Made by a program: the position numbers and the translations under genes. A model generated the notes under the pieces. That model had not been told where the DNA came from, did not search any database, and saw only the letters and a program-made list of their open reading frames with translations. From Planomicrobium sp. YIM 101495 (GTDB lineage Bacteria; Bacillota; Bacilli; Bacillales_A; Planococcaceae), in the NCBI RefSeq assembly GCF_009707665.1, contig NZ_WLZW01000003.1, positions 1 to 64,000 of the forward strand: 64,000 nucleotides of DNA, written 5' to 3'. Shown here piece after piece: positions 1-7,267 of this stretch. The first letter of the stretch is position 1; every line of letters begins with the position of its first letter.

Positions 1-69
1 GATAGGTTCGAGGTGGAAGCGTGGCGACACGTGCAGCTGACGAATACTAATCGATCGAGGACTTAACCA
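1..69 (+). rRNA. 23S rRNA, 3' end (partial)
   Basis: The first 69 bases match the conserved 3' end of Bacillales 23S rRNA, ending in the typical ATCGATCGAGGACTTAACCA. The rest of the gene lies upstream of the window. It is followed by 5S rRNA and a long tRNA cluster, the usual rrn order. Confidence 0.9.
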
Positions 70-142
70 ATATGCTTTAACCAATCAATCAATGTCCGCT
101 TTATCCAGTTTTGAAAGAACAAACAAAAGTTTTAAAAAAGCC

Positions 143-170
143 TTGTATTCCCGCTGGGAATTGGTATAAT
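143..170 (+). promoter_or_regulatory. Candidate promoter in the 23S-5S spacer
   Basis: TTGTAT (143-148) and a perfect TATAAT (165-170) are 16 bp apart. The predicted transcript start near 176 is about 20 bp before 5S rRNA, so this could give the 5S-tRNA part extra transcription independent of the main rrn promoters. No experiment is implied; it is a sequence match only. Confidence 0.5.
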
Positions 171-196
171 AAAACTTGTCTTTCAAATAATATTAG

Positions 197-313
<117 letters not shown>

Positions 314-322
314 GATCATTAT

Positions 323-397
323 TCCGAAGTAGCTCAGTGGTAGAGCACCGCACTGTTAATGCGATGGTCGTAGGTTCGAGTCCTACCTTCGGAGCCA
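323..397 (+). tRNA. tRNA-Asn (GTT)
   Basis: The acceptor stem TCCGAAG pairs with CTTCGGA, the anticodon is GTT, and CCA is encoded. It is the first gene of a cluster with the gene order of B. subtilis trnD. Confidence 0.95.
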
Positions 398-404
398 TTT
401 TTTT

Positions 405-494
405 GGAGAGCTGTCCGAGTGGCCGAAGGAGCATGATTGGAAATCATGTAGGCGGGCAACCGTCTCAAGGGTTCGAATCCCTTGCTCTCCGCCA
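405..494 (+). tRNA. tRNA-Ser (GGA)
   Basis: The 90-nt class II tRNA has a long variable arm, acceptor GGAGAGC/GCTCTCC, anticodon GGA and an encoded CCA. Confidence 0.95.
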
Positions 495-518
495 TAGATA
501 CGCAGCTGTAAAAATTAA

Positions 519-593
519 GGCCCCTTGGTCAAGCGGTTAAGACACCGCCCTTTCACGGCGGTAACACGGGTTCGAATCCCGTAGGGGTCACCA
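519..593 (+). tRNA. tRNA-Glu (TTC)
   Basis: The acceptor GGCCCCT pairs with AGGGGTC, the anticodon loop CTTTCAC carries TTC, and CCA is encoded. Confidence 0.95.
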
Positions 594-597
594 TTTC

Positions 598-673
598 GGA
601 GGATTAGCTCAGCTGGGAGAGCATCTGCCTTACAAGCAGAGGGTCGGCGGTTCGATCCCGTCATCCTCCACCA
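598..673 (+). tRNA. tRNA-Val (TAC)
   Basis: The acceptor GGAGGAT pairs with ATCCTCC, the anticodon loop CTTACAA carries TAC, and CCA is encoded. The next complete tRNA is 139 bp away, an unusually wide gap for this cluster (see the 694-787 entries). Confidence 0.95.
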
Positions 674-688
674 TTCACTTCTAATAGT

Positions 689-707
689 ATTATCGCGGGG
701 TAGAGCA
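689..707 (+). repeat. 5' fragment of tRNA-fMet (direct-repeat copy 1)
   Basis: Nineteen bases here (ATTATCGCGGGGTAGAGCA) are an exact copy of 808-826, which covers the upstream flank and first 14 nt of the complete tRNA-fMet. The offset is 119 bp. After position 707 the similarity stops. It looks like a truncated tRNA gene left by a small duplication or insertion; the complete gene downstream should be the functional one. Confidence 0.8.
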
Positions 708-787
708 AATCGCTGGAAGAAGACAGCGATTAACACCGAAGCAGGCGAAGCCGATGCAGGTGTCAGTCTCCGAGATACTAAGAGTAT
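708..787 (+). other. Structured segment with three successive hairpins
   Basis: Three inverted repeats follow each other. First, AATCGCTG (708-715) pairs with CAGCGATT (724-731), a perfect 8-bp stem. Second, ACACC (733-737) pairs with GGTGT (759-763), with inner GCA/TGC and GGC/GCC pairs. Third, ATACT (775-779) pairs with AGTAT (783-787). No 3' acceptor half matching the truncated CGCGGGG is present, so it is not a second tRNA. It would be transcribed with the tRNA cluster. Function unknown. Confidence 0.6.
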
Positions 788-812
788 GGCAAGACAGATT
801 TAATAACATTAT

Positions 813-888
<76 letters not shown>

Positions 889-891
889 ATA

Positions 892-967
892 GGTCCCGTG
901 GTGTAGCGGTTAACATGCCTGCCTGTCACGCAGGAGATCGCCGGTTCGATCCCGGTCGGGACCGCCA
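892..967 (+). tRNA. tRNA-Asp (GTC)
   Basis: The acceptor GGTCCCG pairs with CGGGACC, the anticodon is GTC, and CCA is encoded. Confidence 0.95.
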
Positions 968-984
968 TTTATTCTTTAAAATGT

Positions 985-1060
985 GGGTCAGTAGCTCAGT
1001 TGGTAGAGCATTAGATTGAAGCTCTAAGTGTCGGCGGTTCGATTCCGTCCTGACCCACCA
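985..1060 (+). tRNA. tRNA-Phe (GAA)
   Basis: The acceptor GGGTCAG pairs with CTGACCC, the anticodon loop TTGAAGC carries GAA, and CCA is encoded. Confidence 0.95.
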
Positions 1061-1074
1061 TATTTTTTTATATC

Positions 1075-1150
<76 letters not shown>

Positions 1151-1156
1151 TTTTTT

Positions 1157-1240
1157 GGTGGGGTAGCGAAGTGGCTAAACGCGGCGGACTGTAAATCCGC
1201 TCCTTCGGGTTCGGCAGTTCGAATCTGCCCCCCACCACCA
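1157..1240 (+). tRNA. tRNA-Tyr (GTA)
   Basis: The class II tRNA has a long variable arm, acceptor GGTGGGG/CCCCACC, anticodon GTA and an encoded CCA. Confidence 0.95.
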
Positions 1241-1247
1241 GTTTTAT

Positions 1248-1321
1248 AGGGGCATAGTTTAACGGTAGAACAGAGGTCTCCAAAACCTCCGATGTGGGTT
1301 CGATTCCTACTGCCCCTGCCA
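1248..1321 (+). tRNA. tRNA-Trp (CCA)
   Basis: The acceptor AGGGGCA pairs with TGCCCCT, the anticodon is CCA, and the 3' CCA is encoded. Confidence 0.95.
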
Positions 1322-1340
1322 ATTTTTTTAATTTAATGAT

Positions 1341-1417
1341 GGCGGTCGTGGCGAAGTGGTTAACGCACCGGATTGTGATTCCGGCACTCGGGGGTTCAAT
1401 TCCCCTCGTCCGCCCCA
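1341..1417 (+). tRNA. tRNA-His (GTG), copy 1
   Basis: It has anticodon GTG, an encoded extra G at position -1 opposite the C discriminator (typical of tRNA-His) and an encoded CCA. The acceptor pairing contains a U5-U68 mismatch. The sequence is identical to copy 2 at 1459-1535. Confidence 0.93.
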
Positions 1418-1458
1418 TTTTTCTTTTTAATCGAATGTACTTATATAAATAATAGCGT

Positions 1459-1535
1459 GGCGGTCGTGGCGAAGTGGTTAACGCACCGGATTGTGATTCC
1501 GGCACTCGGGGGTTCAATTCCCCTCGTCCGCCCCA
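1459..1535 (+). tRNA. tRNA-His (GTG), copy 2
   Basis: This is an exact 77-nt repeat of the preceding tRNA-His, offset by 118 bp, with the same U5-U68 mismatch. B. subtilis trnD has a single tRNA-His at this place, so this is a tandem duplication in this lineage. Confidence 0.93.
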
Positions 1536-1545
1536 TCCATATTAT

Positions 1546-1617
1546 TGGGGTATAGCCAAGCGGTAAGGCAACGGGTTTTGATCCCGTCATGCCCTGGTTC
1601 GAATCCAGGTACCCCAG
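1546..1617 (+). tRNA. tRNA-Gln (TTG)
   Basis: The acceptor TGGGGTA pairs with TACCCCA and the anticodon is TTG. The 3' CCA is not encoded (G is followed by CTT), so it must be added after transcription. Confidence 0.93.
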
Positions 1618-1628
1618 CTTTTTCTTTT

Positions 1629-1703
1629 GCGGAAGTAGTTCAGTGGTAGAACGCCACCTTGCCAAGGTGGAGGTCGCGGGTTCGACCCCCGTCTTCCGCT
1701 CCA
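1629..1703 (+). tRNA. tRNA-Gly (GCC)
   Basis: The acceptor GCGGAAG pairs with CTTCCGC, the anticodon is GCC, and CCA is encoded. Confidence 0.95.
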
Positions 1704-1709
1704 AATTTT

Positions 1710-1783
1710 GGCGGCATAGCCAAGTGGTAAGGCATGGGTCTGCAACACCCTTATCACCGGTTCAAATCCGGTTGCCGCCTCCA
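1710..1783 (+). tRNA. tRNA-Cys (GCA)
   Basis: The acceptor GGCGGCA pairs with TGCCGCC, the anticodon is GCA, and CCA is encoded. Confidence 0.95.
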
Positions 1784-1792
1784 TACTATTTT

Positions 1793-1875
1793 GCCGGCGT
1801 GGCGGAATTGGCAGACGCGCGGGACTCAAAATTCCGTTCCCTCTGGGAGTGTCGGTTCGACCCCGACCGCCGGTA
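1793..1875 (+). tRNA. tRNA-Leu (CAA), copy 1
   Basis: The class II tRNA has anticodon loop CTCAAAA (anticodon CAA). The acceptor GCCGGCG pairs with CGCCGGT through a G1-U72 wobble. CCA is not encoded. It is the last gene of the cluster before a terminator and is identical to the lone copy at 2302-2384. Confidence 0.92.
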
Positions 1876-1907
1876 TCAAACGCATCGCAATGCCAAGCGA
1901 TGAACAA

Positions 1908-1940
1908 ACACCTTCTGCATTTGCGGAAGGTGTTTTTGTT
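1908..1940 (+). terminator. Terminator of the rRNA-tRNA cluster
   Basis: ACACCTTC (1908-1915) pairs with GAAGGTGT (1926-1933), followed by TTTTGTTTT. Confidence 0.85.
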
Positions 1941-1962
1941 TTCCGTAAAACAAGGAAATAGG

Positions 1963-2003
1963 AAAGCCGGGAGGACCCATCGTGGATTCTTCCGGCTTTT
2001 TTC
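1963..2003 (+). terminator. Second terminator after the tRNA cluster
   Basis: AAAGCCGGGAGGA pairs with TTCTTCCGGCTTT around an 11-nt loop (two G-U pairs) and is followed by a T run. It may also end leftward transcription from the fragment at 2006-2128. Confidence 0.7.
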
Positions 2004-2005
2004 GG

Positions 2006-2128
2006 TTATTCGCGCAGGAAGTCGATTTCCGCTTCGTTCTTGCGTGGTGTACGCTTGAATAAGTATTCGCCGTCCCGGACGGGTGTGAGCACTTCTGTGC
2101 GTTTGCGGATTGCTTCATTCCTCTTGAT
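2006..2128 (-). pseudogene. Possible 3' remnant of a protein gene
   Basis: A 40-codon open frame on the minus strand encodes a hydrophilic peptide containing the stretches RKRTEVLTPVRDGEYLFKR and RKNEAEIDFLRE before a TAA next to a terminator-like hairpin. It has no ATG/GTG/TTG with a ribosome binding site, and a stop codon lies directly upstream. It reads like the C-terminal end of a real protein whose 5' part is gone. The family is not recognised. Apart from this, the 1941-2250 interval holds no gene that I can see. Confidence 0.25.
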
Positions 2129-2249
2129 CTATACCATCATTGCAGGCTTTCAAGCTGTCCGAGCGCCTTTGTCCGGAGGTGTGATTAAGTAGAGTATTCG
2201 GCTATGATCGGCCGGGGAAATTAATTTTGATTTATTTTTAAAAAAGTAG

Positions 2250-2279
2250 TTGTGTAATGAATAAAAACTATGGTAGAAT
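2250..2279 (+). promoter_or_regulatory. Promoter of the lone tRNA-Leu
   Basis: TTGTGT (2250-2255) and TAGAAT (2274-2279) are 18 bp apart, directly upstream of the isolated tRNA-Leu. Confidence 0.55.
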
Positions 2280-2301
2280 AAATCTTGTCCAATTCAATTA
2301 A

Positions 2302-2384
2302 GCCGGCGTGGCGGAATTGGCAGACGCGCGGGACTCAAAATTCCGTTCCCTCTGGGAGTGTCGGTTCGACCCCGACCGCCGGTA
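2302..2384 (+). tRNA. tRNA-Leu (CAA), copy 2
   Basis: The sequence is identical to the tRNA-Leu at 1793-1875 (offset 509 bp), including the absence of an encoded CCA. It has its own promoter and terminator, so it is a separate transcription unit. Confidence 0.92.
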
Positions 2385-2397
2385 TCATGTGTGAGGA

Positions 2398-2426
2398 AGA
2401 GCTGCATTATGCAGCTCTTTTTTTCT
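2398..2426 (+). terminator. Terminator of tRNA-Leu copy 2
   Basis: AGAGCTGC pairs with GCAGCTCT around a 5-nt loop, followed by seven T. Confidence 0.85.
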
Positions 2427-2477
2427 ATGCAAAAGTTATTGTCAGAAAACTATTTCTTACGTCTCCTTGTGCAAGTT

Positions 2478-2486
2478 TGTTATAAT
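2478..2486 (+). promoter_or_regulatory. Extended -10 promoter
   Basis: TGTTATAAT is a TGN-extended -10 (TATAAT at 2481-2486) 24 bp before the start codon of the next gene. No good -35 is visible, which fits extended -10 promoters. Confidence 0.5.
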
Positions 2487-2509
2487 GACGGCAATAGGGG
2501 GGAGAAGAG

Positions 2510-3562
2510 ATGAGAGAGATTGAAAGCAGAGTCATGCAGTTCCGCGGGAGCCACTACGATTTCGGCTACTGGCAAGGGGATCAGCTGCGCGGTACATTGA
2601 CGCTTGAAAACAGACGCAAGCAGTGGAAGACGAAACGTCCGCGCTTTGAAATCGATGTGGCGGATGCAAAAGCGGCGTTCTTACAATATGCACCGAAGAT
2701 TTGGGAAGAGCTTGAAGGGCTGCGGGATGCGCTTGATTTGCCGATGGATGAAGTGCTGCGTGATTTCGGGGGCTATCGCATTACACCAGACAGATCAGGC
2801 TGCTCAATTTTGACCGGGGATGGGTTCTTGCTGCGGAATTATGATTTCCATCCGCAGACGTATGAGGGTCGCTACATGCTTTATGAGCCGTCTGATGGCG
2901 GCTACGCGACGATCGGGCCATCGCAGCGCATTGTTGGCCGGATGGACGGGATGAACGACCAGGGGCTTGCGATGGGCTATAATTTCATCCACCGCAAGAA
3001 TCCTGGGAAAGGGTTCGTCTGTTACTTGATCGGCCGGATTATCTTAGAGACGTGTGCGACAGTAGGGGAGGCAGTGGAGCTAGTGGCGAATATCCCACAC
3101 CGAGGTTCGTTCAGCTACGTCGTGATGGATGCGAGCGGGAAGAGCTGCATCATCGAAGCGACACCGCGCAAGACGATCGTCCGGGAGGCAGGCGCTTGTA
3201 CGAACCACTTCGAAGTGCAGGAAGACGAGAACCGCCATTACTTGAAGGATTCATTCAGCCGGCTAGACGCGATCCGTTCGCAGCCGGCAGACTTGGACGA
3301 TTTGAACAACGCATACCGCTTGTTCAACGATCCGGCGCGCGGCGTCTTTGCGGATGATTACAGAAGCTGGGCCGGGACGATCCATACATCCGCTTATATA
3401 CCGGAGAAGCAAGAAGCGTGGATTGCCATTGGCGGAAATGCGGAGCCGGTCATTTTCGACTTCGCCGATTGGGTGGCGGGGCAAACAGAGGCGCGTACGT
3501 CCTTTGACGGGAAAATCGAGACGACGCTCGGCTTCGGTTATTTGGACCGGATACATACGTAA
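2510..3562 (+). CDS. C45-family Ntn hydrolase / acyltransferase-like protein, copy A
   Basis: The 350-aa protein belongs to the penicillin acyltransferase-like (peptidase C45, AAT) group of N-terminal-nucleophile hydrolases, which cleave or transfer amide-linked acyl groups. The landmark is RSGCSILTGDGFLLRNYDF with Cys98 as probable nucleophile after self-cleavage; the N-terminal SHYDFGYWQG is also conserved. No signal peptide is visible, so it is probably cytoplasmic. The ATG follows a GGGGGGAG ribosome binding site. A clear paralogue lies immediately downstream in the opposite orientation, and the two share one terminator. The substrate is unknown; annotation as an acyl-CoA:6-APA acyltransferase would be over-specific. 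Confidence 0.8.
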   Translation: MREIESRVMQFRGSHYDFGYWQGDQLRGTLTLENRRKQWKTKRPRFEIDVADAKAAFLQYAPKIWEELEGLRDALDLPMDEVLRDFGGYRITPDRSGCSILTGDGFLLRNYDFHPQTYEGRYMLYEPSDGGYATIGPSQRIVGRMDGMNDQGLAMGYNFIHRKNPGKGFVCYLIGRIILETCATVGEAVELVANIPHRGSFSYVVMDASGKSCIIEATPRKTIVREAGACTNHFEVQEDENRHYLKDSFSRLDAIRSQPADLDDLNNAYRLFNDPARGVFADDYRSWAGTIHTSAYIPEKQEAWIAIGGNAEPVIFDFADWVAGQTEARTSFDGKIETTLGFGYLDRIHT

Positions 3563-3563
3563 A

Positions 3564-3593
3564 AAAGAGGTGCCCGTATGTGGGCACCTCTTT
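3564..3593. terminator. Bidirectional terminator between the two C45 paralogues
   Basis: AAAGAGGTGCCC (3564-3575) pairs perfectly with GGGCACCTCTTT (3582-3593) around a 6-nt loop. Because it is symmetric, with A and T runs at the two ends, it can stop both convergent genes. Confidence 0.9.
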
Positions 3594-4639
3594 CAATGTT
3601 CAATCATGTGTGGAAATGGGAATTTCGTATCGATCCAGCCGTTGATCCGCTTAGCGTGGAATGGTTGCCCGTCGATCCAGCGGCCAAAGTCGACGATGAA
3701 CGGGTCACGGTCAGGTCCGAGTGCGATTCCTGCCTGAAGTGTCTCGGGGAGGTACAAGCTTGTGTGCAACGTCCCTGAAGCCGTGCTGTACTTCGTCGAA
3801 AAGATATCGCCATCTGAGTCATTCAAAAGACGGAATGCCTCGTATACACCGCTTAAGTTGTCTTTTCGGGAAAGCAGGACATGTTCGCGTCTGACCGAGT
3901 CGTCGGTCTGGTAGCGGTTTTCCTGCGTCAAGTGGGTAAAGTGGTTCGTCGAAACGGATGCCTGGCGGACGATGACTTCCCGTGGTGACACTTCAGCGAC
4001 GACGTTCGTGCCGGTCGCATCGCTCAAGACGTAGCTGAAGGAGCGGCGGTGCGGAAGCTCTTTCAACAAGTCGATGGCTTCTTCGATAGTGGCGCAGTTC
4101 TCGAGCAGCAGGCGGCCGACCATGTTGCAGATGAAGCCGTCCGCGGAATTCCGCCGGTTGATGAAGTTGTAACCCATCGTGAGTCCTTTTTCATTCATGC
4201 CGTCAGTGCGTCCGGTGATCTGCATCGTCGGCCCGATCGTGGCGAGACCGCCGTCGGAAGGGGCGTAAAGCACGAATCGCCCTTCATAGCCTTGCGGTGC
4301 ACTGTCGTAATTGCGCACCATGAAGCTTGGACTTGTAAGGATCGAGCAGCCGCTTCGCACATACTCCAAGTAATAGCCGCCGAAGTCGCGGATAGCGTCT
4401 TTCATGGACCATTGGAGTGCATCGGCAAGCCCGATGATTTCCTCCCGGATCCGCGGTGCGAAAGCTTGCAGGATCTCTTGTGCCGTTGTTTCGTCGACCA
4501 GCAGCTCTTTTTTCAGCGCTTGCCGCTGTCTTTCGCGGTTCGGGAGCAGAGGAGAGTCTTTCAGCAGCTGGCCTTGGTGATAGCCGAAGTCGTAGTGGCT
4601 TCCTTTGAATGCGATGATATCGCTCGTCAGTTTTTTCAC
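3593..4639 (-). CDS. C45-family Ntn hydrolase / acyltransferase-like protein, copy B
   Basis: This paralogue of the preceding gene shares SHYDFGY near the N-terminus, RSGCSILTSPSFMVRNYDS with the probable nucleophile, and TDGMNEKGLTMGYNFINRR. I choose the GTG at 4639, which follows AAAAAGGTG. With it the protein is 348 aa, and both the SHYD motif (residue 14) and the nucleophile Cys98 fall at exactly the positions they have in copy A. An upstream in-frame ATG at 4657 would add six residues but lacks a good ribosome binding site. The two genes are convergent, as after an inverted duplication. The substrate is unknown. Confidence 0.8.
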   Translation of the reverse strand: MKKLTSDIIAFKGSHYDFGYHQGQLLKDSPLLPNRERQRQALKKELLVDETTAQEILQAFAPRIREEIIGLADALQWSMKDAIRDFGGYYLEYVRSGCSILTSPSFMVRNYDSAPQGYEGRFVLYAPSDGGLATIGPTMQITGRTDGMNEKGLTMGYNFINRRNSADGFICNMVGRLLLENCATIEEAIDLLKELPHRRSFSYVLSDATGTNVVAEVSPREVIVRQASVSTNHFTHLTQENRYQTDDSVRREHVLLSRKDNLSGVYEAFRLLNDSDGDIFSTKYSTASGTLHTSLYLPETLQAGIALGPDRDPFIVDFGRWIDGQPFHAKRINGWIDTKFPFPHMIEH

Positions 4640-4689
4640 AGTATGCACCTTTTTCATCGATAGTAAGAAAAGCTTACTTCATCCAGCGG

Positions 4690-4732
4690 AAAAAGGAAAA
4701 GAAGATGCCTGCCGCACGGGAGCGACAGGCAT
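4690..4732 (-). terminator. Terminator downstream of the B3/4-domain gene
   Basis: On the minus strand ATGCCTGTCGC pairs with GTGCGGCAGGCAT, followed by a T-rich tract (TCTTCTTTTCCTTTTTCC). Confidence 0.75.
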
Positions 4733-4737
4733 ACAGG

Positions 4738-5400
4738 TCAAAGAACATAAAAATCAGCATTGCCACCGTGGATGCCGGTGAACATATTGGATGCGGCTGT
4801 CAGCATCTCAATCGCGGTGTCACGGTTCATCGACGGGCGCAAGTAGAAGATGTGCAGCGCGTTGACGGTGTCTTCTGTCACCGCGGTCCGTTTGGAATCA
4901 ACATACGGACTGCCGAAAACGCCTTGCGCGTCCTTGGAGACGAGCAGGTTGTGCGGCGTGTTCGTCCGGTTATTCAGTCCTTCGAATGTGTCGTCTGCTG
5001 TACCGATGGCGATCGTGACTTCGCCGTCGATCCGGTCAGTGTCATAAAGACCGAGCGGGATTTCGTATTGCAGCGACAGGAAGTTGTTCAAGTCGGCACC
5101 GGAATGGACCGGGTGGATGTACTGCTGTTTGCCGATCCGGCGATAGAGCGCTTCTGCGGAAGGACGGTAACGGCTCGGGTCACCGCCGAGCGCTTTCCAC
5201 GCCATGCGCCATTCTAGGAGGCCTGGGAAGTCGGTTACTTGTTTATCTAGCAGGTCGAAGTAGAGCTGCTCCTGGAAAAGCTGGAGTCTTCCTTGCAGCA
5301 TTTGTGGTGAAGGGGAAACCGTAATCGTGCTATAATGGATAATACCGATTTTGAAGTCTGGAAGGATTTCTTTGATTTTCGGATCGATTGAAATATTCAT
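4738..5400 (-). CDS. B3/4 domain-containing protein
   Basis: The 220-aa protein resembles the B3/B4 domain of the phenylalanyl-tRNA synthetase beta subunit as a free-standing protein. Typical traits are WRMAWKALGGDPSRYRPSAE, followed by HPVHSGADLNNFLSLQYEIP and GLYDTDRIDGEVTIAIG. Stand-alone B3/4 proteins are thought to bind or edit aminoacyl-tRNA or related compounds, but the role of this one is not known. The start ATG follows GAAAGGACGATCGGC. It is divergent from queG, a tRNA-modification gene, which loosely fits a tRNA-related job (inference). Confidence 0.75.
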   Translation of the reverse strand: MNISIDPKIKEILPDFKIGIIHYSTITVSPSPQMLQGRLQLFQEQLYFDLLDKQVTDFPGLLEWRMAWKALGGDPSRYRPSAEALYRRIGKQQYIHPVHSGADLNNFLSLQYEIPLGLYDTDRIDGEVTIAIGTADDTFEGLNNRTNTPHNLLVSKDAQGVFGSPYVDSKRTAVTEDTVNALHIFYLRPSMNRDTAIEMLTAASNMFTGIHGGNADFYVL

Positions 5401-5466
5401 GCCGATCGTCCTTTCGTGAATCTCATTTTCCTTAGCATATCATATTTGAAAGACAGGAGTTTTATT

Positions 5467-6612
5467 ATGAACCTCGATCAATTTCAAAAGGATCTTGTCG
5501 CCTATGCCGCCACGATCGGAATTGATAAAATCGGCTTTGCTTCGGCAGAGCCTTTCTTCAGCTTAAAGCATCAGCTCATCCGCCAGCAACAGCTGAATTA
5601 CCAGTCGGGCTTTGAAGAGCCGGACATCGAGAAGCGGACGCATCCGGAGCTGTTATTGGAAGAAGCGGTGTCGATCATCTCGATTGCGATCGCCTACCCG
5701 TCCAAGATGGATGACGCGCCGCGCGGGGTGCGGGGAGCGCGCCGGGGCATCTTTTCCCGTTCTTCGTGGGGGCAGGATTACCACTCGGCACTGCGTGAAC
5801 GGCTGATGCAGCTCGAAGCATACATCGCGGCGCATTATCCGGATGCTCGCATGCGCTCGATGGTCGATACAGGAGAACTGTCGGACCGTGCTGTCGCGGA
5901 ACGTGCCGGCATCGGCTGGAGTGCGAAGAATACGAATATCATCACGCCGGAGTTCGGTTCTTACGTTTACTTGGGCGAAATGATCACGAACATCCCATTC
6001 CGTCTGGATGAACCGATGGAAGACCAGTGCGGGGATTGCCGTCTATGCATCGATACATGTCCGACCGGGGCTATCGTCGAAGGCGGCCAGTTGAACGCCC
6101 AGCGCTGTATTTCTTTTTTGACGCAGACGAAAGGGTTCTTGCCGGATGAGTTTCGGACAGTGATCGGCAACCGGCTGTACGGCTGTGATACGTGCCAGAC
6201 GGTCTGCCCGAAAAACAAGCGGAAAACGAATCAGATCCATCCGGAATTCCAACCGGATCCGGAGCTGGCGAAGCCGCTGCTTGAGCCGCTCCTGACCATA
6301 TCCAACCGGGAATTCAAGGAGCGGTTTGGTGCGATGGCAGGTTCATGGCGCGGGAAGAAGCCGATCCAGCGCAATGCCATCTTGGCGCTCGCCCACTTCA
6401 AGGAAGAGTCGGCAGTGCCGGCGCTCATTGCACTCATGGAACAGGATGAGCGTCCGATGATCCGAGGGACCGCTGCTTGGGCTGTCGGGAAGATCGGCAC
6501 AGCGGAAGGGTTCGCAGCGCTGACGGAGCGACTGGAAGTGGAGGCCGATGGAGAGGTAAGAGAAGAAATCGAAAAAGGATTGGCATTCTATACGGAACTG
6601 CAGAAAGGATAA
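5467..6612 (+). CDS. queG: Epoxyqueuosine reductase QueG
   Basis: QueG reduces epoxyqueuosine to queuosine in tRNA, the last step of queuosine synthesis, using cobalamin and two 4Fe-4S clusters. The 381-aa protein shows the ferredoxin-type motifs CGDCRLCIDTCPTGAI (Cys188, 191, 194, 198) and CDTCQTVCPKNK (Cys240, 243, 247, plus Cys214), and the conserved VDTGELSDR with the probable catalytic Asp134. The C-terminal 80 residues look like HEAT repeats, as in Bacillus QueG. I choose the ATG at 5467 because it follows ACAGGAG; an in-frame GTG at 5416 would add 17 residues without a ribosome binding site. trmL follows closely, so a tRNA-modification operon is likely. Confidence 0.93.
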   Translation: MNLDQFQKDLVAYAATIGIDKIGFASAEPFFSLKHQLIRQQQLNYQSGFEEPDIEKRTHPELLLEEAVSIISIAIAYPSKMDDAPRGVRGARRGIFSRSSWGQDYHSALRERLMQLEAYIAAHYPDARMRSMVDTGELSDRAVAERAGIGWSAKNTNIITPEFGSYVYLGEMITNIPFRLDEPMEDQCGDCRLCIDTCPTGAIVEGGQLNAQRCISFLTQTKGFLPDEFRTVIGNRLYGCDTCQTVCPKNKRKTNQIHPEFQPDPELAKPLLEPLLTISNREFKERFGAMAGSWRGKKPIQRNAILALAHFKEESAVPALIALMEQDERPMIRGTAAWAVGKIGTAEGFAALTERLEVEADGEVREEIEKGLAFYTELQKG

Positions 6613-6622
6613 GTGAATCATT

Positions 6623-7096
6623 TTGGCTATACACATCGTACTTTACCAGCCGCTCATCCCGGCGAACACAGGGAACATCGCGCGCTCTTGCGCAGGAACC
6701 GGCGTCAAGCTGCACTTGATCCGGCCGCTTGGCTTCTCAACGGATGATAAGATGTTGAAGCGGGCAGGCCTCGACTACTGGGAGCACGTCGATATCCATT
6801 ACTACGACGGCTTGGATGAACTGTTCGCGCGTTACGAAGACGGCGAATTTTATTATATTACGAAGTTCGGCAAGAAGACGTACAGTGATTTCGATTTCTC
6901 GGAACAGGAGAAAGATCATTTCTTCGTGTTCGGAAGGGAGACGACAGGTCTGCCGGACGAACTGGTCGCGAACAATCCGGAGCGGTGCCTGCGCATTCCG
7001 ATGAATGAGCACATCCGCTCACTCAACTTGTCGAACACAGCGGCAATCTTGATGTTTGAAGCGCTGCGCCAGCAAGGCTTTCCGGGTCTGGAATAA
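6623..7096 (+). CDS. trmL: tRNA (cytidine/uridine(34)-2'-O)-methyltransferase TrmL
   Basis: The 157-aa SpoU-family (SPOUT) methyltransferase methylates the 2'-O of the wobble base in certain tRNA-Leu species. The N-terminal IVLYQPLIPANTGNIARSC, the FGRETTGLP motif and the C-terminal MNEHIRSLNLSNTAAI form the trefoil-knot SAM site. The start is TTG, 10 bp after queG; the ribosome binding site GAAAGG overlaps the queG stop, so translation is probably coupled. Confidence 0.92.
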   Translation: MAIHIVLYQPLIPANTGNIARSCAGTGVKLHLIRPLGFSTDDKMLKRAGLDYWEHVDIHYYDGLDELFARYEDGEFYYITKFGKKTYSDFDFSEQEKDHFFVFGRETTGLPDELVANNPERCLRIPMNEHIRSLNLSNTAAILMFEALRQQGFPGLE

Positions 7097-7121
7097 GTCA
7101 GGGCACCTTGTGAAATTAAAA

Positions 7122-7168
7122 AACACGACCGAACTGTCAGAAGCTGACGTCGGTCGTGTCTTTTTTTA
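7122..7168. terminator. Bidirectional terminator after trmL
   Basis: ACACGACCGA pairs with TCGGTCGTGT around a 17-nt loop containing a further small stem. The rightward T run is seven T, and A6 on the other side gives a T run for the leftward small gene. Confidence 0.85.
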
Positions 7169-7267
7169 TTATTTCTTGTCGATTGTACCTGGTTTGTCGT
7201 CATAGCCTGCAGTGAAGATCGCGACTAGGAATGATACGCAAATACCCAGAATAAGGATCAAATTCAT
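7169..7267 (-). CDS. 32-residue single-span membrane peptide
   Basis: This short gene has a perfect AAGGAGG ribosome binding site 9 nt before its ATG. The peptide starts with about 22 hydrophobic residues (MNLILILGICVSFLVAIF) and ends in the charged tail GYDDKPGTIDKK, so it should be a one-pass membrane peptide. Upstream there is a TATACT -10 (7303-7308, minus strand), and the inverted repeat TTTCATT/AATGAAA (7314-7330) overlaps the expected -35. It ends at a bidirectional terminator. It resembles in size small subunits of respiratory oxidases such as CydS, but I cannot assign it. Confidence 0.6.
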   Translation of the reverse strand: MNLILILGICVSFLVAIFTAGYDDKPGTIDKK

